From contig NZ_LXYR01000043.1 in NCBI RefSeq assembly GCF_001650195.1, forward strand, positions 1 to 44,577: a stretch of DNA of 44,577 nt, in the 5' to 3' direction. Below are positions 1-9,092 of the stretch, in pieces. Position 1 is the stretch's first letter, and each line of letters opens with the position of its first letter. The translations under genes were made by a program, and so were the position numbers. The notes beneath the pieces were generated by a model, which saw only the letters and a list, made by a program, of their open reading frames with translations, had not been told where the DNA came from and ran no database searches. The DNA is from Phormidesmis priestleyi BC1401 (lineage in GTDB: Bacteria; Cyanobacteriota; Cyanobacteriia; Leptolyngbyales; Leptolyngbyaceae).

Positions 1-105
1 TATCGTGATGATTCGGTTAATGCTCAAACGATTAACAAAGAACCACACCCGATGGAAAGAAAAGACCGCTTAATACTCATTTACAAACACACTCTAATTG
101 GTTAG
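1..105 (+). CDS. Possible 3' end of an unidentified gene cut by the left edge
   Basis: Frame 1 is open from the first base for 34 codons and ends with TAG at 103-105. The encoded tail is charged and ends in the residues LILIYKHTLIG. I do not recognise it. A random frame of this length is common, so it may be chance. It is listed only because an open frame touching the edge could be the end of a real gene. Confidence 0.2.
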   Translation, partial: YRDDSVNAQTINKEPHPMERKDRLILIYKHTLIG

Positions 106-216
106 AGGGAGTCCCTTTGGCGAAGGCACGGCAATCCTACTTTGTGCGGTTGGTACCCACAAAAAGTGGTTCGGCTAATTCCAGTGCTTGATTTTTCTCT
201 CATTGATTCGCCAACG

Positions 217-324
217 TATCGAATCGTTGTCATACCCGAAATAGGAGTTTTTTGAACAAAAATCAGAGTTTATCGAATCGTTGTCATACCCGAAATAGGA
301 GTTTTTTGAGTAAAAATCAGAGTT
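217..324. repeat. Two tandem 54-bp direct repeats
   Basis: The unit at 217-270 begins TATCGAATCGTTGTCATACC and is repeated at 271-324, differing only near the end (GAACAAAAATC versus GAGTAAAAATC). The last part of the second unit is the first copy of the 22-bp array that follows. This looks like recent slippage or unequal-crossover growth. No coding frame runs through it. Confidence 0.9.
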
Positions 325-450
325 TTTTTGAGTAAAAATCAGAGTTTTTTTGAGTAAAAATCAGAGTTTTTTTGAGCAAAAATCAGAGGTTTTTGAGTAA
401 AAATCAGAGTTTTTTTGAGCAAAAATCAGAGGTTTTTGAGTAAAAATCAG
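308..450 (+). repeat. Array of seven 21-22-bp direct repeats
   Basis: The unit GAGTAAAAATCAGAG plus a T run starts at 308, 330, 352, 374, 395, 417 and 438, a period of 22, 22, 22, 21, 22 and 21 bp. Small variants are GAGC for GAGT and GAGG for GAGT before the T run. An eighth, diverged copy lies at about 255-270. A strongly AT-rich stretch follows to about 560. The period and neighbouring AT-rich DNA resemble plasmid iterons, but low-complexity slippage is equally possible and no Rep gene is visible. Confidence 0.85.
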
Positions 451-1858
451 GATTGTTTTTTTTCGTAATCCTTATCTGTTTGATCGTTGAAAAAACTAAA
501 GAAAACTTGATTTTCACCTTTTATTTTTTGTTTTCTTATGCAATAATTTTCCCAATGTCATAGTAGTATTTCGCTTATGGATAAGTAAAAATTAACAAGC
601 AATAGCTTTTGACCCGGATGGGTAGCTGACAAAGCTAAGCGGACTGTTCGGAGCCAGGGAACAAACAAGTTATTTTCTAGAACTGGGCAAAGTACAACGT
701 TGATCAAAGGAATCTTGAAACGGTAATCCAAGCTTTAGTGGCTTAGACAAGTATTCTTAGCAAAGCTGAAAGAATACTGGCTGACACGAATCAGCACTTT
801 TATGCAAATCTTTTTTGTCGCTTACCTTAGAGAAAGGTGAGTAAGGCTTGCCATGAGTTATGTTCTCGAATAGTTCCCTAATAGTTCGTCTTGTATTCTC
901 CATACTTTACCCTCTCCCTACTCAACTGATGAGCACTCTACAAACAGCACAAAACACCTCAAGTCATCCCTCAATTCAGTTTGAGAGTCTACCTTTTCAG
1001 GCATTTCTAACGGCCTCACTCACGTCTCTTCAATTTGTACAAGCGTTGCTGTATCTGAGTCGTATCGACACCTGCTAGCCCAGCTAGGCAGGGGGGAGAG
1101 ACGAGTAGCTTGAAGCTCGGCTGAGTCTTTAGCGCTTTGTTCCCAACTCAATTGAAGCCTTTCTAGAACTATCGGATAAGACATCGAAGGCATTAGAAGG
1201 CAACGATCTTTTGATTAGAGCGTTCTAGAAGGACGCAGAACTCCCTCATTAAACCACTCATTTTCTCGTCACAAGGAAGTAGCACTATGTTCCTCTCGTT
1301 TTGTCATGTCTTTTTTTTAGAGTACGGTCAATTTCGGCAACCTGAGCGCTCTAAAAGTTACTCGTTTGTATCGCTATCGGCGATTAAAAAGTTCTCATTT
1401 CACTTATTCCAGCTTTCGTTTTATTCCATCTCTAGAACGGTAGGGAACTTAGGCTGCGTTGCTTTGAGATTGAGGTTTGATTTATGTTTTCATGGCAAGG
1501 TCAGCGTTATGGAATTGAAAAAAATAGTTATGAAGTTGTGAGATTTAGGGACTGAAACGCAGGTATCTCATCGCTCATTTCTAATCAATGATTGCTTGAA
1601 TTCAATCGTAATTCTGATAAGGATTTATACCGCTTCAAGGTAGATGGTTCTTTTCTACACAAATCGTTGCCCATACCCCTACCCAGTTAAAAGACAGTTA
1701 GGAAGGCAGCAAAAAACGTTAGGTAATTAGGAAAAAAAGAGGGCTTAAAGCCGCATTCTACCGTTGGCTCTTGTGAACCTTCCCCGAAGGGAGCGCTTCT
1801 TACTCAGTCCTCTACGGAGGGAAACCCTCCTCCAAGGCTGAGCGCTTTGGTAAGTCGA
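451..1858. other. 1.4-kb gene-poor region
   Basis: I see no convincing gene here. It begins AT-rich (about 451-560) and holds only short open frames without family resemblance, such as those at 860-1078 and 1287-1541. Near its right end a GGAGGG-AAA-CCCTCC hairpin lies at 1816-1830, just past the stop of the minus-strand gene at 1859. No run of T follows the hairpin on that strand, so calling it a terminator would be weak. No tRNA or rRNA was recognised. Confidence 0.5.
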
Positions 1859-2062
1859 TTAGGCAATGCCGTTATCTAGACCAAGCTCAACGAACTCAGC
1901 TTTGAGGGCTGCAACGCTGGCTTTGAAGTTGATTGATTGGTTGGTCGTGCTGACTCGAACGGTGCATTTGGCGATGGTGTCAGCGGCGACAAATGAACGG
2001 CTCTTGCGAAGGACGTTGCAAAGTGTGAAGTAGCGATTCTTGAGATAGTTGAAGTTAGACAT
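1859..2062 (-). CDS. Small hypothetical protein (67 aa)
   Basis: ATG at 2062-2060 is preceded on the minus strand by AAAGGAAA, a good ribosome-binding site at normal spacing, which is the main reason to favour this frame over the overlapping 89-aa one. The product is basic at its N-terminus (MSNFNYLKNRYFTLCNVLRK), has no signal peptide or membrane segment, and ends GLDNGIA. I do not recognise a family. It lies 175 bases downstream of another minus-strand hypothetical gene and could share its transcript. Confidence 0.5.
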   Translation of the reverse strand: MSNFNYLKNRYFTLCNVLRKSRSFVAADTIAKCTVRVSTTNQSINFKASVAALKAEFVELGLDNGIA

Positions 2063-2237
2063 GATGAGATTTCCTTTGAGGTCTGAGAGATTTCACACCT
2101 GTGGAGCGGTAGCGACCCCTGGTTAGGGGTGAATGCGCCGAACACTTCGTGGCGCGTTGCGTTCGTAGATGGGAGATGCCCCGTGGTGGTCGATGCCGGT
2201 GCACGGGTTGTGCCTCATCGATGCACCCCCAATCAAA

Positions 2238-2915
2238 TTAATTTTGCAATTGAACGATTTGTGCCAGTCCAGCAGTCACTTCTTGGACTTGACCTTCTAC
2301 GAAAGTCGCCACTTCTTCAATGACTTCGGCAAGTCGTGCTGCATCGTATTGCCAGCAGCACTCCATCTCCCAATCCTTTCTCTTACCCGTGATCATATGG
2401 TTCCTGTGAAGATTAGCGGAGTCGAACCGACGGTATTCGATCGAAGGAGGCGCAAAATCCCGCCGAGATTGAATCACTAACGCCCCATACTGGGGGTTGC
2501 CGGGGCAATTATTCCTCCAGACCCCGACCCGAGAGTCTATCCGCTCTGTCAGCGCTTGGAAGATGGATTTCAGTATCTCCCCTTCGGGTTCGAGTTCCTC
2601 AGATCCAATAGTCTTTCTCGGAGAATTCGATATCTCCAGAACAAGATTGGTTATGGGCAGCCACTGTACGCCATCTTGTTTGACCGTGGAGTCACCCGAC
2701 TTGAATTTCACGTAGCCAACACTCGTGCATTCGAGGAACAAATCTCCTTCGCTGTTAACCTGGGAGTTGCCAGTGCAGTTGACGGGTCCTGGCATCACTC
2801 GATCGACGGGCATGAGTCCACCGTAGATGACCAACCACGCGACTCCTTCATACCCCTCGTGGGGTCTTGGTCTTTGGTCTAATTGCTGTATTTCAGATGG
2901 TCGAAGAATAAGCAT
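2238..2915 (-). CDS. Hypothetical protein (225 aa)
   Basis: A 225-residue open frame starts at ATG 2915-2913. Its composition is protein-like, with an ordered mix of hydrophobic and charged segments, a Cys-containing middle (NCTGNSQ, FLECTSVG, NNCPGN, MECCWQYD) and a helical C-terminus rich in E, V and A (about residues 190-222). There is no signal peptide or membrane helix. The plus-strand frame across it is less protein-like. I recognise no family. It reads away from the injection-system locus, and the roughly 500 bases between the two start codons must hold any promoters for both directions. Confidence 0.55.
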   Translation of the reverse strand: MLILRPSEIQQLDQRPRPHEGYEGVAWLVIYGGLMPVDRVMPGPVNCTGNSQVNSEGDLFLECTSVGYVKFKSGDSTVKQDGVQWLPITNLVLEISNSPRKTIGSEELEPEGEILKSIFQALTERIDSRVGVWRNNCPGNPQYGALVIQSRRDFAPPSIEYRRFDSANLHRNHMITGKRKDWEMECCWQYDAARLAEVIEEVATFVEGQVQEVTAGLAQIVQLQN

Positions 2916-3422
2916 TTACTACTACTGTTGAAGGATTTGAATCCCATCGGCAAAATCTTTTAGGAAAAATTTCTGAGGATCAACGATAGCAAGTTTGAGC
3001 AGATGCACCGCCGCTTTATACGAGATTGCGTCTAAAAAAGACTGAAGTATTGTTTATACGCTCGCCATGAGCCTACTTAAAATTCTAAGGCTTGCTTTAA
3101 CAAGATTTCACCTAAAGATGACCGTTGAACGTGTTGTTTTGATACATTTTCGGTATTCACTGCACTCGAATTATATGATGAAATCTGTTGCACTACTGCC
3201 AGCACTTTAAATCAGGGCAATGTGATTTTTGTAGCCAAAGACTACCCATTCGGGTACTGCATACCTTGGCTAACTGTTTAAGAATTGTGTGTAGTAACGA
3301 TTGCTCGTTACGATCGCTCTCACTCAATTTGTGACTCAATTTTCTTTTTTACGATCGAGAATCAGCCCAAACAGTTGATCGATCAGCAACCATGCACCAA
3401 TGGGGTCTGAGGTGAAAAACTC
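2916..3422. promoter_or_regulatory. Divergent intergenic region upstream of the eCIS locus
   Basis: This 507-bp gap separates a minus-strand gene from the first plus-strand eCIS gene, so the locus promoter most probably lies here. It is AT-rich. I cannot point to a -10/-35 pair with confidence. The right end carries GAGGTG, a plausible Shine-Dalgarno sequence for the ATG at 3423. It sits inside a 13-base string, GGGGTCTGAGGTG (3402-3414), that also begins the inverted repeats of the 350-bp element at 34736. Confidence 0.35.
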
Positions 3423-4007
3423 ATGGCAAACCTGCAATCTATTCATGCCGTTGGTGAATCCCTGCGGAACTATCTGCGGAACACCTATCCATCCAGTGCG
3501 TTTACTGGGCTACCCACGTTTGATATTCAACTGATCTCTAGCGGTGAATTAGCGACGCTTGACGAGCCAACTAACACCCTGTCGCTGTTTCTACATCGCG
3601 TCACTGTCAACGAACATCTACGAGGCAGCAGACCCAACAATTCAACTCAACTCGGAGTGCCTTTATCTGTCGATTTGCACTATCTCATGACCGTTTGGGC
3701 AGACAGCGCTCTGGCAGAACACCTCGTTTTGGCATGGGCAATGCGGCAGTTTCACACGCGATCGATTTTAGATGCGTCTTCTCTGTCGCCCGAAGCGGAA
3801 TGGCATTCAGGAGACACGGTTCAGCTTATTCCGGTTGATTTAAGCAATGAGGACATTATGCGAATTTGGGATCGGTTAAAGCCCTCTTATCGTTTGAGTG
3901 TGGCTTATGTAGCGAGAGTGGTGAGTATTGATGTTGATCGACAAGAGGCAGGTCGTCCTGTGGTGGCAACGCGGTTTCAGATTGACGATCGGGAGGTAAT
4001 GCCATGA
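3423..4007 (+). CDS. eCIS cap / tail-terminator protein, DUF4255 (Afp16/Pvc16-like)
   Basis: The 194-aa product matches the DUF4255 / Pvc16 N-terminal-domain pattern: an N-terminal helix (SIHAVGESLRNYLRN), then NTLSLFLHRVTVNEHLRG, then the conserved core LSVDLHYLMTVWADSALAEH, and a C-terminal part with PSYRLSVAYVARVV. In Afp and PVC particles this family caps the distal end of the tube and sheath and stops polymerisation. The ATG is preceded by GAGGTG. It overlaps the next gene by 4 bases (ATGA). Encoding the cap first is common in eCIS loci that lack a separate toxin module at the 5' end. Confidence 0.9.
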   Translation: MANLQSIHAVGESLRNYLRNTYPSSAFTGLPTFDIQLISSGELATLDEPTNTLSLFLHRVTVNEHLRGSRPNNSTQLGVPLSVDLHYLMTVWADSALAEHLVLAWAMRQFHTRSILDASSLSPEAEWHSGDTVQLIPVDLSNEDIMRIWDRLKPSYRLSVAYVARVVSIDVDRQEAGRPVVATRFQIDDREVMP

Positions 4008-4795
4008 CGCTGGTTCAGGTCGATCGCCGAGTGCTGGGCGCGATCGGGCTTGTCGATGCCACCACTAGATTGCCGATTGCACGACGGTTGCAGGTGAGCG
4101 GACGCGATCTGCATCTCGTCTGGAATCGCAGCGGCTATGCCGTAATTTATGCAGCAGAGGGACTGCAAGCTTACAGCGAGAGCTTTTTAGCGCCTGCGAG
4201 TCCTGTCGCGACGGTGTCGATTCAAGTGAGCGTGATCGATCCAGAAGGACAGTATTTGTCTAGACAGGCGACGATTAAGCTGCCTCGTGATCCTGATTCT
4301 GCAAACGCCGACACCGCAAATTCGGTATTTCAGCCAATTAGCGTGGCGATGTATCGATCGCCTGCGGCTCAAGTCGCATCTGGGTGGGCAGTGATTCGCG
4401 CCACTGCGATCGAGAAAACGACCAGTCAGCGACTTCCTTGGGCATTGATTCGCGTGGTGCAATCGGCTCCGGCTAAGGTGACGCTTTGTTTAGCCGATTG
4501 GCGAGGTGACGCTTTGATCAACGTTGCTGGAATTCCAATCACAACACCGGGTGCAGGAGGCGGTGCTGTATTGGTTAACGAGATTGATGTCACGTTAGAA
4601 ATTGTTTTTGATCCCGTTCTCACTAAGATTTCAACCACGTCTGATCTATCAACTTTGGCTGATCCCAATGCTGGCTATTTGCCTGACCCCGATGATTTGG
4701 AAGTCAGGCGAGGCAGTCTGAGATCGGGCAGTCTTTCCTACAAGCTTGCAGCGGGTCGCGATCGCGCAGACACGTTAGCCGTCACATTCATATAA
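4004..4795 (+). CDS. Beta-rich eCIS-associated protein of unknown function (263 aa)
   Basis: The start overlaps the cap gene stop (ATGA), implying translational coupling. The sequence is rich in alternating V, I, T and R and looks all-beta: the N-terminal part (RRLQVSGRDLHLVWNRSGYAVIY) resembles carboxypeptidase-regulatory or Ig-like modules, followed by a second beta block (GWAVIRATAIEKTTSQRLPW) and a C-terminal strand ending TLAVTFI. No signal peptide or membrane helix is seen. Its place between cap and sheath suggests a structural accessory role, possibly at the cap. That is inference from context, and I recognise no named family. Confidence 0.65.
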   Translation: MTLVQVDRRVLGAIGLVDATTRLPIARRLQVSGRDLHLVWNRSGYAVIYAAEGLQAYSESFLAPASPVATVSIQVSVIDPEGQYLSRQATIKLPRDPDSANADTANSVFQPISVAMYRSPAAQVASGWAVIRATAIEKTTSQRLPWALIRVVQSAPAKVTLCLADWRGDALINVAGIPITTPGAGGGAVLVNEIDVTLEIVFDPVLTKISTTSDLSTLADPNAGYLPDPDDLEVRRGSLRSGSLSYKLAAGRDRADTLAVTFI

Positions 4796-4838
4796 CGATT
4801 ACAGACATAACAATTCGCATTTACAAGGAGAAATCACA

Positions 4839-6563
4839 GTGCCCGAATATCTAGCTCCCGGTGTGTATGTCGAAGAAACTAGCTTCCGCGCTAATTCAAT
4901 TTCGGGCGTGGGAACTAGCACCACTGCTTTTGTAGGTGCGACGCTCAAAGGTCCGTTTGGCGGAGTTCCAGAACTCATGACGAGCTTTGGAGAATTTGAG
5001 CGGATCTATGGTGGATTAGATGACCTCAACGGCAAAACGAATTACATTGCTCATGCGGTGCGCGTGTTTTTTGATAACGGCGGCTCGCGCCTCTATGTCT
5101 CCCGCGTGGTTTCTGCTAGTGCGAAAGCCGCTCAGTCAGACGATCTCTTAGCGAGCGCCACTGACGAAGCGCGATTTGTGGCGCGATTTAAGGGCGATGG
5201 CGGCAATGGTGAAGTCTTGCTCTATCAAAAAGAAACTCCCGTGAGCGCGGGCACGATCGCCAATGCACCGCTTGGCAGTATTTTGCGAGTCAAAACAGCA
5301 GACAATACCAAGAAGTACTATCTCAAACAAACCAATCTCAAAGCAGCAGACGATTGGAAAGACTCGGCGGATGCCGCGTTAACTGATGCGATCGTGGGAA
5401 CAAATCCCGCGCCTCAGCTAGACTTGCTCACGCTTACGGTGGTGGCTCGTGACCTGAGCGGCAATGAAATTAGCTATGAAGACCTGGGATTTGATGCAAA
5501 ACATCCGCGTTGGGTCGGCAGCGTTTTAGCATCAAATCCGAATCGTCGTGCCGATGCCTTAACGAATCTATTTGCGATCGCAGTAGCTCCAGCAACTGTG
5601 ACGGCTCTAGCGTTACGAGATGGATTGTTTGAGACGTTTTCTCAACCTCGAAGAATTCCTTTATCAGGTGGAGTCAGTGGAGGCGATCCCAGTGTTGATG
5701 ACTATAAAGCAGCACTGAAACAACTCGAATCGCTGGAAGATATCTCGATCGTGGCTTCTCCTGGTCACTCAGCGTTAGCCGAAACGTTATTTTTAGGAGT
5801 CCAACAAGAGCTATTAAACTTTGTTTCTCGACGACGTGCGTATCAAATCGCGGTGCTTGACACGCCGCCGAATCAAAGCCTGAATGAGGCGCGAACGGTG
5901 CGGAGTCGTCTCGATTCTTCCTATGCAGCTCTCTATTATCCGTGGGTGGTGGTTGCAAATCCTCAAGCCCGATCGGGCAGTGCCGCCCCCGCCGAATTAA
6001 CCTTGCCTCCGTCTGGGTTTCTGTGTGGAATCTATGGGCGAAGTGATGTAGAGCGGGGAGTTTATAAGGCTCCTGCCAATGAAATTGTGCGGGGAGCCAT
6101 CCGATTTGAAACCGCCATTAACTTTGCTCAACAAGAAGTGTTGAATCCTTTGGGGGTGAATTGTCTGCGGTTCTTCCCCGGTCGAGGCTATCGCGTTTGG
6201 GGTGCCCGCACGATTAGCTCTGACTCCAATTGGAAGTATGTCAACATTCGCCGTTACTTCAATTATCTAGAAGCATCCATCGATCGCAGCACACAAAATC
6301 TGGTGTTTGAACCGAATGGAGAACGCCTCTGGACAAATGTCCGCGATACAATTTCGGCGTTTTTGTATAGCGAATGGGTGTCCGGCGCACTGCTCGGCGG
6401 CAGCTATCAAGAAGCCTATTTTGTGAAATGCGATCGCAGTACGATGACACAGCAAGATCTCGACGAAGGCAGACTGATTTGTTTAATCGGAGTCGCCGCG
6501 ATCAAGCCTGCCGAATTTGTGATCTTCCGCATCGGTCAGAAAACGGCAGACTCACGCGGTTAA
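4839..6563 (+). CDS. Contractile tail sheath protein 1 (574 aa)
   Basis: GTG start at 4839 with AAGGAG eight bases upstream. The N-terminus PEYLAPGVYVEE and STTAFVGATLKGP is the classic sheath opening. The C-terminal sheath domain is clear: FFPGRGYRVWGART, VNIRRYFNYLEASIDRSTQN, VFEPNGERLWTNVRDTISAF and KCDRSTMTQQDLDEGRLI. These are conserved in phage tail sheath families (PF04984 and its C-terminal partner) and in Afp2-4/Pvc2-4. The residues between about 110 and 250 form the variable surface insertion. It is the longer of two sheaths here and the likely major one, forming the extended sheath that contracts to drive the tube. Confidence 0.95.
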   Translation: MPEYLAPGVYVEETSFRANSISGVGTSTTAFVGATLKGPFGGVPELMTSFGEFERIYGGLDDLNGKTNYIAHAVRVFFDNGGSRLYVSRVVSASAKAAQSDDLLASATDEARFVARFKGDGGNGEVLLYQKETPVSAGTIANAPLGSILRVKTADNTKKYYLKQTNLKAADDWKDSADAALTDAIVGTNPAPQLDLLTLTVVARDLSGNEISYEDLGFDAKHPRWVGSVLASNPNRRADALTNLFAIAVAPATVTALALRDGLFETFSQPRRIPLSGGVSGGDPSVDDYKAALKQLESLEDISIVASPGHSALAETLFLGVQQELLNFVSRRRAYQIAVLDTPPNQSLNEARTVRSRLDSSYAALYYPWVVVANPQARSGSAAPAELTLPPSGFLCGIYGRSDVERGVYKAPANEIVRGAIRFETAINFAQQEVLNPLGVNCLRFFPGRGYRVWGARTISSDSNWKYVNIRRYFNYLEASIDRSTQNLVFEPNGERLWTNVRDTISAFLYSEWVSGALLGGSYQEAYFVKCDRSTMTQQDLDEGRLICLIGVAAIKPAEFVIFRIGQKTADSRG

Positions 6564-6607
6564 CTTTTTGAATCGTCTGACCTTCGACACACCCTGGAGA
6601 ATGATTT

Positions 6608-7081
6608 ATGTCCGATCGTACTTTTCCTTACAGCGCGTTTAACTTCTTAGTTAAATGGGATAACGGCGTTGATCCGACCACTGCGCTAGGTGGCTTTTCA
6701 GATGTTTCGGGGATCAACACCGAAATGACGATGGCAGAATATCGCAACGGCAACGAACTCGAAAACCATGTCCGCAAAGTGCCAGGATTGCATAAAGTAG
6801 GCGATGTCACCCTCAAACGCGGCATCATTAAATCAACCGATTTTTGGAACTGGATCAATGCAACTCGTCACACGGGAGTGAATGCAAAACGCGAAGTTGT
6901 GATCACACTTCAAGATGAATCTGGTAAGCCTGTGCAGTCGTGGAAATTACGCGGTGTTGTACCGATGAAATATACAGGGCCGACACTCGCGGGTAAAGGC
7001 GGTGATGTTGCAATGGAAGAACTCGTGCTTTCGGCAGAAGGCTTGGTGTTGGTCGATAGCACCGGGAATGATGTCGGATGA
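6608..7081 (+). CDS. Tail tube protein 1 (T4 gp19-like, 157 aa)
   Basis: Conserved tube features are PYSAFNFLVKWDNG at the N-terminus, GGFSDVSGINTEMTMAEYRNG, LKRGIIKSTDFWNWIN and the C-terminal AMEELVLSAEGLVL. This is the phage tail tube / gp19 family (Afp1, Afp5, Pvc1, Pvc5), whose rings stack inside the sheath and carry cargo in their lumen. ATG follows GAGAATG-type spacing after sheath 1. Its TGA overlaps the start of the second sheath (ATGA), so the sheath-tube pairs are translationally linked. Confidence 0.95.
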   Translation: MSDRTFPYSAFNFLVKWDNGVDPTTALGGFSDVSGINTEMTMAEYRNGNELENHVRKVPGLHKVGDVTLKRGIIKSTDFWNWINATRHTGVNAKREVVITLQDESGKPVQSWKLRGVVPMKYTGPTLAGKGGDVAMEELVLSAEGLVLVDSTGNDVG

Positions 7082-8613
7082 GCAGCTTAGTGTTTGAAAC
7101 AGCCCCTCCGATCGTAGCGAGTGCTCCCAATCGATCGGACATCGCCTGCTTTATCGGATTTGTAAAAAGGCGCAACACCGCGTTGCCGTCTCAGATTCGC
7201 CGCTGGCTGCAAGAACAAGGCTGGACAGATGCACCCAGAATGGAGGATTTGCTTGATTTGCCCGTTGTGATCGAGGCTTGGGATCAGTTCGATCGATTGT
7301 TTGCTTGGGAGCAGCGTCCCCTCAATCCGTTCAATCAAATCGGCAGTACTTATCTAGGTGCAGCCGTCCGATCGTTCTTTGCTCAAGGCGGACGCAAATG
7401 CTATGTGATTAGAGTCGGTGATCCCTGGCGATTGACTAATCCACAATCAGAGCGACTGGCGAACATTGAAAAACTGATTCCGGGCTATCCGACTGCATTT
7501 AAGGGTTCCGCAGTGGATCAAGCAAGCTGGCATGGAGTCGGACATCTATTTGGCTTGCCCGATGTGTCTTATGTGTGTTTGCCCGATTTAGCAGATGCAG
7601 TAGCAATCGATCGCCAACGTCTTGATCCGCCGAAGCTTCCTGCCCCGCCTTTAGAGCAGTTTGTTGAATGCTCGGAGCCAGTGCCGCAAAGGGTCGATCA
7701 AGCCTCCCGATTGTTCCAAGCTCCTCGCTGTGATACTGGCGGCTATGTTGCTTGGACAAAAGCTCTACAGCTTGTGGCAGATTTGCTCAGTCGTCAACAG
7801 CGAGAAGTGCAGTTGATTGCCTCAGTACCTCTGCCAGAAGTCGATCGAGATTTGCTGACTTTCTTCACGCAGCCGACACCGGGATTTGTGCCGCCATTAG
7901 CGATCGCAGTTCCTGACGAAGGGTTGGCGAGTGCGTTTGTTCAGCTTGCGTATCCGTGGGTGCAAACGCCCGGATCGGTGAATCTGCCAGAGCAATTAGA
8001 AAGCCCGGATGCCGTTTTAGCAGGTGTGCTGGCTCGAAATGCACTAACACGCGGTAGTTTTCGCAGTGCGGCAAATTTGCATTTAGCAGATGTGCAGCAG
8101 GTTTATCCGATTCTGACCCGCGATCGCTTGCTGCATTCTCAGCCCGATAGTGCGACTCGATCAACGCGGCACACACTGCTTCAGCGCATTTCTGTGTTGG
8201 GAACCACTCCGAGCGGGCTACGGTTGCTCTCCGATGTCACAACTAGCCTCGATGAGAGCTATCGCCCCGCTAGTATCAATCGTCTCGTTTCGGCGATCGT
8301 GCGAGCGGCAAGACGATTGGGTGAAGAAGTCGTGTTTGAAGCATCGGGCGAAAAACTGTGGATGCGGCTGCGAGGTAGCCTCACGACCTTGATGAGTGGC
8401 TTGCTGCAAGCAGGGGCGCTGCAAGATGCGGAGGCGACGGCGTTTGCGGTGCGCTGCGATCGAGACACGATGACTCAGCAAGATATCGATCAAGGTCGCG
8501 TCATTGCTCAGATCGAATTTGTCGCCGCCGCCCCGATCGACCAAATCACGATCGTGCTGGCGCTCAATACAGGCGGACAGGTTTCGCTGATTCCATCTCA
8601 GGAGGCGGTATGA
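7078..8613 (+). CDS. Contractile tail sheath protein 2 (511 aa)
   Basis: A second, diverged sheath paralog. The N-terminus lacks the PEYLxPGVYVEE opening and instead begins FETAPPIVASAPNRSDIACFIGF. The C-terminal domain is conserved: SASINRLV-type segment, VFEASGEKLWMRLRGSLTTL and RCDRDTMTQQDIDQGRVI, which line up with sheath 1. In Afp and PVC the minor sheath proteins form the first layers on the baseplate or the cap end, and that is the likely role here. It is flanked by two 4-base ATGA overlaps with the tube genes. Confidence 0.92.
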   Translation: MSSLVFETAPPIVASAPNRSDIACFIGFVKRRNTALPSQIRRWLQEQGWTDAPRMEDLLDLPVVIEAWDQFDRLFAWEQRPLNPFNQIGSTYLGAAVRSFFAQGGRKCYVIRVGDPWRLTNPQSERLANIEKLIPGYPTAFKGSAVDQASWHGVGHLFGLPDVSYVCLPDLADAVAIDRQRLDPPKLPAPPLEQFVECSEPVPQRVDQASRLFQAPRCDTGGYVAWTKALQLVADLLSRQQREVQLIASVPLPEVDRDLLTFFTQPTPGFVPPLAIAVPDEGLASAFVQLAYPWVQTPGSVNLPEQLESPDAVLAGVLARNALTRGSFRSAANLHLADVQQVYPILTRDRLLHSQPDSATRSTRHTLLQRISVLGTTPSGLRLLSDVTTSLDESYRPASINRLVSAIVRAARRLGEEVVFEASGEKLWMRLRGSLTTLMSGLLQAGALQDAEATAFAVRCDRDTMTQQDIDQGRVIAQIEFVAAAPIDQITIVLALNTGGQVSLIPSQEAV

Positions 8614-9092
8614 GTAGCTCGTATCCGTTGCAGGTGTTTCGCTTTCAGGTCACGTTTCAAAAAGATCCGTTGCCCAACAGTGGCGATACGGCTCCGGTGC
8701 AGATGAGCGCAGCGTTTTCAGAATGCACGGGGCTAGAAGCGACGATGGAGCCAAAAGCGATCAAAGAAGGCGGACGCAACTATGGAGCCGCACAGCGCAC
8801 CGGACAGGTGACATTTGCCACCGTTATTTTGAAGCGTGGTATGACCCGCGATCGCGACTTATGGAACTGGTTTACTCTGGTCACTCAGGGAGCCTATGCC
8901 CATCGTCGCACCGCCACGATTACTTTATTCGACACGAGCGGCGCAGGCGTTTTGTCCTGGCAGCTAGAGAAGGCGATGCCCGTCAAATTTAAAGCCGCTG
9001 ACCTAAATGCGAAGGGCACCGAGATCGGCGTTGAAGAACTGCATTTTGTCCATGAAGGATTAAGTCTGATGAGAGGAGAAGGAACGCTATGA
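8610..9092 (+). CDS. Tail tube protein 2 (T4 gp19-like, 160 aa)
   Basis: Paralog of the upstream tube: FRFQVTFQKDPLPN at the N-terminus, SAAFSECTGLEATMEPKAIKEGG, LKRGMTRDRDLWNWFTLVTQ and EIGVEELHFVHEGL. In Afp and PVC a second tube protein (Afp5/Pvc5) makes the baseplate-proximal ring that joins the tube to the spike hub, and its position before the hub gene fits that role. Start and stop both overlap neighbours by 4 bases (ATGA). Confidence 0.93.
   Translation: MSSSYPLQVFRFQVTFQKDPLPNSGDTAPVQMSAAFSECTGLEATMEPKAIKEGGRNYGAAQRTGQVTFATVILKRGMTRDRDLWNWFTLVTQGAYAHRRTATITLFDTSGAGVLSWQLEKAMPVKFKAADLNAKGTEIGVEELHFVHEGLSLMRGEGTL

Noticed and set aside
308-450. CRISPR array interpretation of the 22-bp repeats
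   Set aside because: The units are contiguous with no unique spacers and there is no cas gene nearby.
860-1078. 72-aa open frame, with an internal ATG at 927 giving about 49 aa
   Set aside because: No convincing ribosome-binding site, no family resemblance, and composition typical of translated non-coding DNA.
1287-1541. 84-aa open frame preceded by AAGGAAG
   Set aside because: The upstream sequence is a fair ribosome-binding site, but the product is Phe/Ser-rich without domain or conserved pattern, in a gene-poor AT-rich region. Too weak to list.
2169-2882. Plus-strand open frames (2169-2480, 2556-2882) opposite the 225-aa minus-strand gene
   Set aside because: Shadow frames. The minus-strand frame is longer and has more protein-like composition.
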